11,116 nt of DNA, from the NCBI GenBank assembly GCA_902795675.1, contig CADBLZ010000055.1, positions 1-11,116 of the forward strand. Reading direction: 5' to 3'. Below, piece after piece: positions 1 to 5,721 of this stretch. Each line of letters starts with the position of its first letter. Position 1 is the first letter of the stretch. Under the pieces are notes generated by a model. It had not been told where the DNA came from. It searched no databases and was given only the letters and a program-made list of their open reading frames with translations. This DNA is from an uncultured Erysipelotrichaceae bacterium (GTDB lineage: Bacteria; Bacillota_I; Bacilli_A; RF39; UBA660). The position numbers were made by a program, and so were the translations under genes.

Positions 1-645
1 ATCTACAACGTTTCCTTTGTTACCTATTCTTATATATGAAGCTACGATTTGATGATTTAGGGTAACGATTCTTAAAGTATTAATTGAGGATGGATGTAAT
101 TTAGATATTTCCTTACATTGTTTTACTACTTCTTCAATTAGTATTCTTTTTGTTTCTAATAAGTTTTCATATATTTCTTTAACATTCTTACTAGTTACAT
201 TAAAGATTTCAATACCTTGACCACAACTTTGATCAACTGGTTTTACGATAATCTCTTTATGTTTCTTTGTGAATTCAACGAATTCATCATAATTAGATTC
301 AGTTAATTCCATCCAATCTCTATTTAAGTATTTATTAAATTTTTTATTAAAATCTAGTTTATTATGAAAATAATGAGTAAATTCTTTATTATTATATTTC
401 TTTACGATACTATTATTTATTCCTCTAGTAATAATTGTTTTTCTTTGTTTACCATTTAGATCATACATTTGAAATAGTTTATAATCAGAGTAACCTGCTT
501 GATATCTTAAGCCACACCAAACAATATCAAAGAATAATGATACTTTGCTTTTTTTAGTTCTATCATGTAAATAATCAATAGTATTGAACATTTTCTTGTA
601 GTCCATATTTTTTAATCTTTTTGCCATGTAAGATAATTTACCCAT
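1..645 (-). CDS. Sugar-transfer-associated ATP-grasp protein (C-terminus beyond left edge)
   Basis: The reading frame starts at ATG 645 and stays open for 215 codons to position 1, so the C-terminal part is missing. The N-terminal 40 residues are basic and helical (MGKLSYMAKRLKNMDYKKM). From about residue 115 the sequence looks like an ATP-grasp fold: a strand with lysine (EIIVKPVDQSCGQGIEIF, about 135-152), then LIEEVVKQ and HPSSINTLRIVTL (about 185-197). The last motif is characteristic of the sugar-transfer-associated ATP-grasp family (ATPgrasp_ST), which is often linked to cell-surface polysaccharide genes. I infer an ATP-dependent carboxylate-amine or similar ligation, with unknown substrate. 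An AGGTGAT ribosome binding site lies 6 bases before the ATG. The gene has its own extended -10 promoter just past the rpmE terminator, so it is probably a separate unit. No signal peptide is seen. Confidence 0.75.
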   Translation of the reverse strand, partial: MGKLSYMAKRLKNMDYKKMFNTIDYLHDRTKKSKVSLFFDIVWCGLRYQAGYSDYKLFQMYDLNGKQRKTIITRGINNSIVKKYNNKEFTHYFHNKLDFNKKFNKYLNRDWMELTESNYDEFVEFTKKHKEIIVKPVDQSCGQGIEIFNVTSKNVKEIYENLLETKRILIEEVVKQCKEISKLHPSSINTLRIVTLNHQIVASYIRIGNKGNVVD

Positions 646-662
646 GTGTATCACCTACGTTT

Positions 663-671
663 ATTATATCA
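663..671 (-). promoter_or_regulatory. Extended -10 promoter for the ATP-grasp gene
   Basis: On the minus strand the sequence reads TGATATAAT, a perfect TATAAT (668-663) with an extended TGn element. No good -35 box lies at 17 bases; that position falls in the T-rich tail of the rpmE terminator. The expected start near 656 leaves a leader of only about 10 bases before ATG 645. Confidence 0.55.
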
Positions 672-682
672 AAAAAGATGTG

Positions 683-717
683 AAACAAAACAAAAAGAAG
701 CCGTATTAAGCTTCTTT
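683..717 (-). terminator. Rho-independent terminator of rpmE, overlapping its stop codon
   Basis: On the minus strand AAAGAAGC (717-710) pairs with GCTTCTTT (701-694) across an 8-base loop, and the RNA continues into TTGTTTTGTTT. The left arm encodes the last residues of L31 (KEA) and the TAA stop (708-706) lies in the loop. Confidence 0.85.
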
Positions 718-915
718 GTTTAAACCATATTTACGATTAAATTTTTCAATAGAGCCAGTTTTCTTAGCTTTACCTTGTTTTCCAGTATAGAATGGATGAC
801 ATTCTGAACATACTTCAACATGGATTTCATCCTTTGTTGACATTGTTTCAAATGTATTTCCACAAGCACAAACAACTTTGCACTTTTTCATTTCTGGATG
901 GATATCTTTCTTCAT
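706..915 (-). CDS. rpmE: 50S ribosomal protein L31, zinc-binding type
   Basis: This is ribosomal protein L31 of the large subunit, 69 residues from ATG 915. It begins MKKDIHPE and carries the family motif CSECHPFYTGKQ (about 36-47). Four cysteines (C16, C18, C36, C39) are placed as in the zinc-binding (C+) form, so it should hold zinc, unlike the cysteine-free paralogue that many Firmicutes express when zinc is scarce. An upstream in-frame ATG at 936 would add seven residues, but the strong GAAGGAG site at 930-924 lies inside that extension and points to ATG 915. The gene has its own promoter starting at the oapA stop codon and a terminator built over its own stop. Transcripts from OLE-oapA may also read through it. 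Confidence 0.96.
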   Translation of the reverse strand: MKKDIHPEMKKCKVVCACGNTFETMSTKDEIHVEVCSECHPFYTGKQGKAKKTGSIEKFNRKYGLNKEA

Positions 916-923
916 ATAATTAT

Positions 924-930
924 CTCCTTC
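924..930 (-). promoter_or_regulatory. Ribosome binding site deciding the rpmE start
   Basis: GAAGGAG on the minus strand lies 8 bases before ATG 915. It falls within the seven-codon extension that the upstream ATG at 936 would give, so 915 is the true start. Confidence 0.85.
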
Positions 931-946
931 CGCCATATCTAATATC

Positions 947-968
947 TAGACATAGAAATTCGTGTCTA
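947..968 (-). repeat. Inverted repeat at the rpmE transcription start
   Basis: TAGACA (947-952) and TGTCTA (963-968) are perfect 6-base inverted repeats separated by 10 bases. They straddle or begin at the predicted start of the rpmE transcript (about 966). It could be a 5'-terminal RNA hairpin that stabilises the message or takes part in leader control, or an operator. The sequence does not decide between these. Confidence 0.5.
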
Positions 969-972
969 ATGT

Positions 973-1000
973 ATTATATCATAATTAGTATCTAAATCAA
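973..1000 (-). promoter_or_regulatory. Promoter of rpmE
   Basis: TTGATT (1000-995), a 16-base spacer and a perfect TATAAT (978-973) with an extended TGn motif. The -35 box begins three bases after the last base of the oapA stop codon, so rpmE can be expressed independently of the upstream OLE-oapA transcript. Confidence 0.8.
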
Positions 1001-1002
1001 GT

Positions 1003-1527
1003 CTATTTTCTTATTTTTAAAAAATAAAATATTTTACCTACCATAAATGTAATGTTATCGCTTTTCTTTGTAGCTACTATTTTACCAACTGCTTTAAAAC
1101 CAATTGTTAGAGCAGATATTATAGAAGTAACAATAATTGTTGTAATAGTTATGTTTAAATCAAATGTGTTACATATATTTACAATTAGTAATGCTCCTAA
1201 GGTACCAGATACGATACCACATACATCACCGACAACATCATTACATATTGAAGATACTTTTGTATTATTCTTTATTAAAAAGATTGATTCTTTAGCACCT
1301 TTTATTTTTTTACTTGCTTTAGCATGGAATGTTGCTTCTTTACTTGTAAGTACAGCTACACCAATCATATCAAAGATGATACCTATACTAATAAATATTA
1401 TTAATATAATGATTAGTATTACTGGATTTAAGTCTTCATTTATTAATCCTGTTATACTACTGAATACTGCAGATAGTAAAAAAGATAATAAAAAAACTTT
1501 ATATATCCAGTTAACATTTTTATTCAT
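1003..1527 (-). CDS. oapA: OapA-like OLE RNA-associated membrane protein
   Basis: A 174-residue integral membrane protein with four predicted helices (about 7-28, 34-60, 98-120, 123-147). A lysine-rich cytosolic-type segment (about 63-93, with KASKKIKGAKESIF) lies between helices 2 and 3, and the C-terminus is basic. Next to the third helix lies NDVVGDVCG, a DxxxD motif (D97, D101). Size, topology, basic loop and DxxxD motif match OapA, the protein described beside OLE RNA in Bacillus halodurans, whose DxxxD aspartates were used to make a dominant-negative form. The gene starts 65 bases after a large structured non-coding interval, as oapA does. AAGGAGAG (1541-1534) lies 6 bases before ATG 1527. 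The helix 2-loop-helix 3 arrangement also recalls the DUF21 domain of CNNM/CorC magnesium transporters (my inference). It was identified from memory of the family, without an alignment. Confidence 0.78.
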   Translation of the reverse strand: MNKNVNWIYKVFLLSFLLSAVFSSITGLINEDLNPVILIIILIIFISIGIIFDMIGVAVLTSKEATFHAKASKKIKGAKESIFLIKNNTKVSSICNDVVGDVCGIVSGTLGALLIVNICNTFDLNITITTIIVTSIISALTIGFKAVGKIVATKKSDNITFMVGKIFYFLKIRK

Positions 1528-1533
1528 GTTTAA

Positions 1534-1541
1534 CTCTCCTT
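1534..1541 (-). promoter_or_regulatory. Ribosome binding site of oapA
   Basis: AAGGAGAG on the minus strand, 6 bases before ATG 1527. It is one of the strongest sites in the window and marks the end of the non-coding part of the OLE-oapA transcript. Confidence 0.85.
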
Positions 1542-1589
1542 ATATAAAGTATTCTTAGAAAAATGTATTTGGTTATACTATAAATTAAT

Positions 1590-2024
1590 TTTGCATCTTA
1601 GGTCGAGTCGAATTTCTCTAATTCCTACCTCTGATTACTCGCGGGCGATTTCTCTTTAAAGGAATTAATTATTATCTAGTGAATAATTACTCGATTACCA
1701 CTTAGTATGCACTTCAAACCTTATAATACAATACACTCTAGAGATTTTCTCTAACGCATAGTGAGTATTCTTATTCTCTTTTGCAACTACGTTTTCAATT
1801 GCTATCCCACGTAATCACTCAAGACATGTACGTTGTATTTTTTGTATGACGGGATAAAAGGATATGTGATTATATGCCGTTATAATTATTCCTTAAATCT
1901 TAAATCATATATTCACCCAAGCTTGGGCAGCCCAAGCAAATATACAAAGTGTCTATGTACAATTGATGGATTTTTAGCCCCACCTTCAAATACTTTTTGC
2001 GACTAGAATAATGCACCAATACAT
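1590..2024 (-). ncRNA. ole: Large structured non-coding RNA, probable compact OLE RNA
   Basis: No convincing open frame exists between oapA and murA, yet three sampled 60-base blocks have 35, 38 and 42% G+C, against 17% in the ordinary spacer at 9301-9360. A TTGACA-17-TAAAAT promoter points into it. The minus strand folds locally: ATGTA/TGCAT at 2024-2011; GCTTGGG/CCCAAGC at 1937-1921; TATCCC/GGGATA at 1856-1851 with 1808-1803, enclosing ACGTA/TACGT; CGTAGT/ACTATG at 1791-1757; TAGAG/CTCTA at 1753-1739; TAATTATT/AATAATTA at 1689-1666; and a 3' arm with CGAGT/ACTCG (1641-1637, 1608-1604) capped by GAATT/AATTC. Possible long-range pairs join the ends (2015-2011 with 1596-1592). No terminator follows, so it is probably co-transcribed with oapA. 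The OLE assignment rests mainly on the downstream OapA-like gene. At about 430 bases it would be shorter than the roughly 610-base B. halodurans RNA. OLE forms a membrane-bound complex with OapA. The ends are approximate. Confidence 0.72.
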
Positions 2025-2029
2025 CTATA

Positions 2030-2058
2030 ATTTTACTAGACTAATTATTTTTTGTCAA
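2030..2058 (-). promoter_or_regulatory. Promoter of the OLE RNA-oapA transcript
   Basis: A perfect TTGACA (2058-2053), a 17-base spacer and TAAAAT (2035-2030). The -35 box is formed by the last codons of murA (Ile-Asp-Lys), so the promoter overlaps the 3' end of that gene. Transcription should begin near 2022-2024, at the 5' hairpin of the RNA. It is the best sigma-A-type match in the window. Confidence 0.85.
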
Positions 2059-3313
2059 TTTCGTCATCGATGATCTTAATGTCTGCACCAACGTTTGTAA
2101 GCTTTTCAACGATGTTTTCATAACCTCTTAAAATGTGTTCAATATTATCAATTGTTGTTGTTCCTTCAGCGATTAAACCTGCTGTTACCATACAAGCTCC
2201 AGCTCGTAAATCTGTTGCTTCTACTTCTGTACCTTTTAGTTTAGAAGGACCAATAATAATTGATGTTCTATTTTCTTGTCTTACATGAGCACCCATCTTT
2301 TGAAGATATTTAATATGACCTATTCTATTTTCATATATTGTTTCTTCTAGAATAGATACTCCATTAGTTTGTGTTAGTAAGGCACACATTGGTTGTCCTA
2401 GGTCTGTTGGGAATCCTGGGAAGACTAATGTTCTTATATTGACTGGTTTATATTCTTTAGGAGCTGAGATAGTTAATGTATTAATAGTACATTTATATTC
2501 AACGCCCATTTCTTTTAATTTAGATAGTAAGGCATCAATGTGATCTTCAATGATACCAGTTATTTTTAAATCTTTACCACATAAAGCACCGATGATTGTA
2601 TATGTTCCAGCTTCTATTCTATCTGGAATTACATCAATAACAGCACTATGTAAATGTTCAACACCTTCAATTCTTATTTCAGATGTTCCGGCACCAGATA
2701 TTCTAGCACCCATGTTATTTAATAAAGTTGCAATATTTACTATTTCAGGTTCTTTAGCTGCATTTGAAATATAAGTTGTACCTTCAGCTTTACAAGCTGC
2801 AAGCATAATATTGATTGTTGCTCCAACTGAAGCAAAGTCTAAATATATACGAGCTCCTTTTAGTTTTTCTGCTCTAAATATATATTTATTACCTTCTATT
2901 TCTACTTTAGCACCTAGTTTTTCAAAACCTTTAATATGGAAATCAATTGGTCTACTACCAATATTACATCCACCAGGGAAGTAGATTTCAGCATAATGGA
3001 ATTTAGCTAATAAAGCGCCCATGAAATAATATGATGCTCTTAGTTTTTTAGATAAGCTTTCAGGAATCAATGTATTTTGGATATTCTTTGTATCTATTAC
3101 TAGTGTTTCATCAGTGTATGATGATTCACACTTTAATAGATTAATAATATCTATTAATGATCTTGTATCAGATATATCTGGAACATTATATAATGTTACT
3201 TTATCGTCTGATAGAATAGCTGCTGGTATTAATGCTACAACACTATTTTTAGCACCACTTATTTTTATTTCCCCAGTTAATTCTTTTTGACCATTAATTA
3301 CAATTTTTCTCAT
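2045..3313 (-). CDS. murA: UDP-N-acetylglucosamine 1-carboxyvinyltransferase MurA
   Basis: MurA transfers enolpyruvate from PEP to UDP-GlcNAc, the first committed step of peptidoglycan synthesis, in the cytoplasm. From ATG 3313 (422 residues, normal length) it begins MRKIVINGQKELTGEIKISG and shows the family signatures: AKN near residue 21-23 (PEP-binding Lys-Asn), PGGCNIGSRPIDFHIKGFEKLGA-type loop with catalytic Cys at about 116 (the fosfomycin target), FPTDLGQP (E. coli FPTD region) and DLRAGACMVTAGL near the C-terminus. An in-frame GTG at 3322 overlaps the prmC stop as GTGA and would add three residues. I prefer ATG 3313 because it matches the family N-terminus and has GTGAG/GAAG sequence at a suitable distance. 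It is the last gene of prfA-prmC-murA and is translationally coupled to prmC. No terminator follows; the OLE promoter lies over its end. Confidence 0.97.
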   Translation of the reverse strand: MRKIVINGQKELTGEIKISGAKNSVVALIPAAILSDDKVTLYNVPDISDTRSLIDIINLLKCESSYTDETLVIDTKNIQNTLIPESLSKKLRASYYFMGALLAKFHYAEIYFPGGCNIGSRPIDFHIKGFEKLGAKVEIEGNKYIFRAEKLKGARIYLDFASVGATINIMLAACKAEGTTYISNAAKEPEIVNIATLLNNMGARISGAGTSEIRIEGVEHLHSAVIDVIPDRIEAGTYTIIGALCGKDLKITGIIEDHIDALLSKLKEMGVEYKCTINTLTISAPKEYKPVNIRTLVFPGFPTDLGQPMCALLTQTNGVSILEETIYENRIGHIKYLQKMGAHVRQENRTSIIIGPSKLKGTEVEATDLRAGACMVTAGLIAEGTTTIDNIEHILRGYENIVEKLTNVGADIKIIDDEIDKK

Positions 3314-3318
3314 TTGCT

Positions 3319-4050
3319 TCACTCACTTTGTGTATTTATTATAAAAATGAAACGATCTAGATGTTGCATATCTTGTTCTAATAAAACTTTAGCTTCAGGA
3401 TAGTATTCCTTAACTATATTTATTATATCATATCCTTGGCTTTCACCTATCTCAAATGATACGATAAATTCTTTATTTAAATATTTTGACATTTCTTGAA
3501 TAATTTTTTTGTAAAAATATAAACCATTATCTTTAGCATATAATGCTAAATGAGGTTCATTATTTTTTACGATGTCCATTATTTCTTCATCCTCTTTAAT
3601 ATATGGAGGATTAGATATAATAACATCATATTTATTATCTATATTATTAAATAAATCACTTTGAATTATTCTAATGTCAGTATTATTTAAATCAACATTC
3701 TGTTGAGTAACTTCTAGAGCATCTTTAGATATATCAGATGCATCTATATTTAAATTTGGTAGTAGTTTTTTCAAAGCTATAGCAATACAACCACTACCTG
3801 TACATAAATCTAATGCTTTATTAGCATTAGGAAGATACTTCTTTATATAGTTATATGTTTTTTCAACTAGTTCTTCTGTTTCACGTCGTGGTATTAAGAC
3901 ATTCTTATTTACTTTAATAGTATTACCATAAAAGTTTACATCACCAACGATATATTGAACTGGTTCACCATTTTCTAATCTTTTTATAGCATCTTCTAAT
4001 GAAATATCAGGATGGAGATATTTTTTTAAGTATTTAATATCCTCTTCCAT
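3319..4050 (-). CDS. prmC: Peptide chain release factor N5-glutamine methyltransferase PrmC
   Basis: PrmC methylates the glutamine of the GGQ motif in release factors using S-adenosylmethionine. The protein has 243 residues. VLIPRRETEELV (51-62) is the family hallmark, DLCTGSGCIAIAL (81-93) is the SAM-binding loop, and SNPPYI with NPPY at 147-150 holds the substrate glutamine. The segment before PVQYIVG (30-36) is shorter than the helical release-factor-binding domain of E. coli PrmC (277 residues in all), so the N-terminal domain is reduced. It starts one base after the stop of prfA, its substrate gene, and its TGA stop lies at the start of murA. Only a weak purine stretch (AGAAGAA) precedes the ATG, so translation probably depends on coupling with prfA. 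The TGA stop with TGG-coded Trp elsewhere supports the standard bacterial code. Confidence 0.95.
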   Translation of the reverse strand: MEEDIKYLKKYLHPDISLEDAIKRLENGEPVQYIVGDVNFYGNTIKVNKNVLIPRRETEELVEKTYNYIKKYLPNANKALDLCTGSGCIAIALKKLLPNLNIDASDISKDALEVTQQNVDLNNTDIRIIQSDLFNNIDNKYDVIISNPPYIKEDEEIMDIVKNNEPHLALYAKDNGLYFYKKIIQEMSKYLNKEFIVSFEIGESQGYDIINIVKEYYPEAKVLLEQDMQHLDRFIFIINTQSE

Positions 4051-4051
4051 T

Positions 4052-5110
4052 TTATTCTTCTGTTTCTAGTTTTCTCTTTTGATCTTCATTTTGTAGAGCT
4101 TGTAATAGATCATCTAAATCGCCATCCATAACTCTATCAAGATTATTAGTTGTATAACCTATACGATGATCTGTAACTCTATTTTGTGGATAGTTATATG
4201 TTCTTATTTTTTCTGAACGAGCACCTGTACCAATTTTGTTACGACGTTCTGAACCTAATTCAGCATCTTGTTTTTCTTGTTCCATTTGGTATAGTCTTGC
4301 TTTTAATACTTCCATTGCTTGTGCTTTGTTTTGAATTTGTGATCTTTCATTTTGACATGTAACAACTGTATTAGTTGGTAAGTGTGTAATACGTACAGCA
4401 CTTGGTGTTGTGTTAACACCTTGACCACCATGTCCACTAGCACAATATGTATCAATTCTTAAATCATTAGGATTTATTTCAATATCAACGTCTTCTACTT
4501 CAGGCATTACTAGTACTGTAGCTGTAGATGTTTGAATACGTCCATTAGCTTCAGTAACTGGAACTCTTTGTACACGATGTGAACCTGATTCATATTTTAG
4601 TTTTGAGTAAACGTTTTCACCTTTGATTTTAACTTCTATTTGACTATATCCACCTGCTGCTCCAGGTTCTTCATCAAGAACTTGAATCTTCCAACCTATT
4701 TTATCAGCATAGTGTGAATACATTCTAAATAAGTCACCAGCAAAGATATTAGCTTCATCGCCACCTGCAGCTCCTCTTATTTCCATGATAATATCTTTAT
4801 CATCGTTAGGATCTTTAGGTATTAATAAGATTTCTAATTCTTTTACTAATTCTTCTTGTTTAGTATTTAGTTCGTTAATTTCTTCTTTAGCAAAGTCACC
4901 CATTTCTGGATCATTAAGTAATTCTTCTGCTTCTTTTTTATCATTAATTACTTTTAAATACTCTTTATATTTTAGATAAGTTTCTTCTAAATCTTTTTGA
5001 TCTTTAGATAATTTTTTTACTTGTTCATAATCACCTAGTACTTCTGGTTTACTAAGTTCTTCTGTTAATGCTTCATATTTTGCTTTAATAGTATCTAATC
5101 TATCAAACAT
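4052..5110 (-). CDS. prfA: Peptide chain release factor 1 (RF1)
   Basis: RF1 recognises UAA and UAG in the ribosomal A site and triggers peptide release. From ATG 5110 it has 352 residues, beginning MFDRLDTIKAKYEAL as in the family. The N-terminal half is a coiled-coil helical domain (about 1-100). MEIRGAAGGDEANIFAGDLFRMY-like sequence follows near 109. The stop-codon tripeptide is PVT (184-186, in HRVQRVPVTEANGR), where E. coli RF1 has PAT. The catalytic GGQ is at 228-230. Flanking residues are SGHGGQGVNTTPSAV rather than the usual SGAGGQHVN. A GTG at 5119 could add three residues, but the purine-rich GGGAAAGAAG lies at the right distance only for ATG 5110. It leads prfA-prmC-murA and has an extended -10 promoter just after the rpoE terminator. 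Confidence 0.96.
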   Translation of the reverse strand: MFDRLDTIKAKYEALTEELSKPEVLGDYEQVKKLSKDQKDLEETYLKYKEYLKVINDKKEAEELLNDPEMGDFAKEEINELNTKQEELVKELEILLIPKDPNDDKDIIMEIRGAAGGDEANIFAGDLFRMYSHYADKIGWKIQVLDEEPGAAGGYSQIEVKIKGENVYSKLKYESGSHRVQRVPVTEANGRIQTSTATVLVMPEVEDVDIEINPNDLRIDTYCASGHGGQGVNTTPSAVRITHLPTNTVVTCQNERSQIQNKAQAMEVLKARLYQMEQEKQDAELGSERRNKIGTGARSEKIRTYNYPQNRVTDHRIGYTTNNLDRVMDGDLDDLLQALQNEDQKRKLETEE

Positions 5111-5132
5111 TGTGATCACTTCTTTCCCATGT

Positions 5133-5141
5133 ATTATAACA
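5133..5141 (-). promoter_or_regulatory. Extended -10 promoter for prfA-prmC-murA
   Basis: Minus strand TGTTATAAT gives a perfect TATAAT (5138-5133) with TGn. The -35 position falls in the T-rich tract of the rpoE terminator and reads only TTTTTA, so recognition would rely on the extended -10. The predicted start near 5126 leaves a leader of about 16 bases. Confidence 0.6.
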
Positions 5142-5149
5142 TACTACTT

Positions 5150-5182
5150 TTAAAATAAAAACAAATGGTTATTCACCATTTG
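5150..5182 (-). terminator. Rho-independent terminator of rpoE, enclosing its stop codon
   Basis: CAAATGGT (5182-5175) pairs perfectly with ACCATTTG (5169-5162) across a 5-base loop and is followed by TTTTTATTTTA on the minus strand. The last codons (Asn-Gly) lie in the left arm and the TAA stop (5171-5169) sits at the loop and start of the right arm. Confidence 0.9.
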
Positions 5183-5633
5183 CTTCGTCGTCATCGTCGT
5201 CGACAATAACTAAGTCTTTGATATCATCTTCTTCAGGATCATCATCTAATGCATCGTCATCATCTGCATAGATATCATCTTGACTATTGTTTTCATCTTC
5301 CATGTCCATTTCGTCGTCCATGTCTTCAACTTCGTCTTCATCTATATCTAAACTTTCATCATCGTTATCTATAACAACTTTAATTGAATGTTTAGCTTTT
5401 AAATCCCATAATCCTTTAGGTAACATTATGAATCTTTGATCTGTAGATAATACCTCAAAGAATGCTGGTAGTTTTTCCATAAATTCTTCATCACTTAAAC
5501 CAAGTAGTTTACAAACTTCTTTGAATAAGTCATTTATTTTCATTTGTTTATTTTTTTCAGTTAGTACCATAGCGGCAATATCGTCATAAGACATTGCTTC
5601 TAGTTCTTCTTTAGTTAAATCTTTTAGTTTCAT
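5169..5633 (-). CDS. rpoE: DNA-directed RNA polymerase delta subunit
   Basis: Delta is a Gram-positive RNA polymerase accessory subunit that promotes enzyme recycling and affects promoter selectivity and open-complex stability. The protein has 154 residues. The N-terminal domain (about 1-88) is the HARE-HTH fold, with MKLKDLTKEELEAMSYDDIA at the start and FEVLSTDQRFIMLPKGLWDLK near 58-78. The remainder (about 89-154) is almost entirely Asp and Glu with few other residues, the disordered acidic tail that competes with nucleic acid. GGGAGGGG (5648-5641) lies 7 bases before ATG 5633 and is a very strong ribosome binding site. It is a single-gene unit with its own promoter and terminator. In Bacillus rpoE also lies upstream of murA and rpmE, with other genes between, so the order is conserved but condensed here. 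Confidence 0.95.
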   Translation of the reverse strand: MKLKDLTKEELEAMSYDDIAAMVLTEKNKQMKINDLFKEVCKLLGLSDEEFMEKLPAFFEVLSTDQRFIMLPKGLWDLKAKHSIKVVIDNDDESLDIDEDEVEDMDDEMDMEDENNSQDDIYADDDDALDDDPEEDDIKDLVIVDDDDDEANGE

Positions 5634-5672
5634 GTAGAAACCCCTCCCATAACAATTAAATCACTAGTTATC

Positions 5673-5700
5673 ATTATACATAAATTATTGAATTAGACAA
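5673..5700 (-). promoter_or_regulatory. Promoter of rpoE
   Basis: TTGTCT (5700-5695), a 16-base spacer and a perfect TATAAT (5678-5673). The expected start near 5666 gives a leader of about 33 bases with the GGGAGGGG site. No convincing terminator separates argS from this promoter; AATGT/ACATT just after the argS stop lacks a T-tract. Confidence 0.7.
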
Positions 5701-5721
5701 TACCTAAATTAATGTTTTTTA

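Noticed and set aside
1052..1558. 168-codon open frame on the plus strand opposite oapA, and other plus-strand frames inside murA, prfA, argS and parB
   Set aside because: They mirror real minus-strand genes, lack ribosome binding sites and show no recognisable family features. The hydrophobic appearance of the 1052-1558 frame follows from lying opposite a membrane protein.
1574..1584. TATACTATAA on the plus strand as a promoter for an antisense transcript into the RNA region
   Set aside because: The sequence is palindromic and AT-rich. No good -35 box lies at 16-18 bases upstream and no plus-strand gene follows.
1739..1791. tmRNA (ssrA)-like stretch on the minus strand: GTAGTTGCAAAAGAG followed by codons reading AKENKNTHYAL
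   Set aside because: It looks like a tmRNA tag start, but the frame continues past ALE without a stop for many codons. No alanyl-tRNA-like 5' and 3' ends with a CCA-adjacent T-arm can be paired around it. The same bases form local stems of the proposed OLE RNA.
1590..2024. RNase P RNA as an explanation for the structured interval
   Set aside because: The size would fit, but the near-invariant GAGGAAAGTCC and the downstream ACAGAA-type core elements are absent on both strands.
3888..3903. Possible parS site (TGTTTCACGT)
   Set aside because: Only the left half matches the 16-base parS consensus; the right half does not. It is explained by the conserved PRRETE codons of prmC.
5183..5350. Trinucleotide repeat-like tcg/tca stretch in rpoE as a microsatellite
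   Set aside because: It encodes the normal Asp/Glu-rich tail of the delta subunit with mixed GAT/GAC/GAA/GAG codons, so no special repeat is needed.
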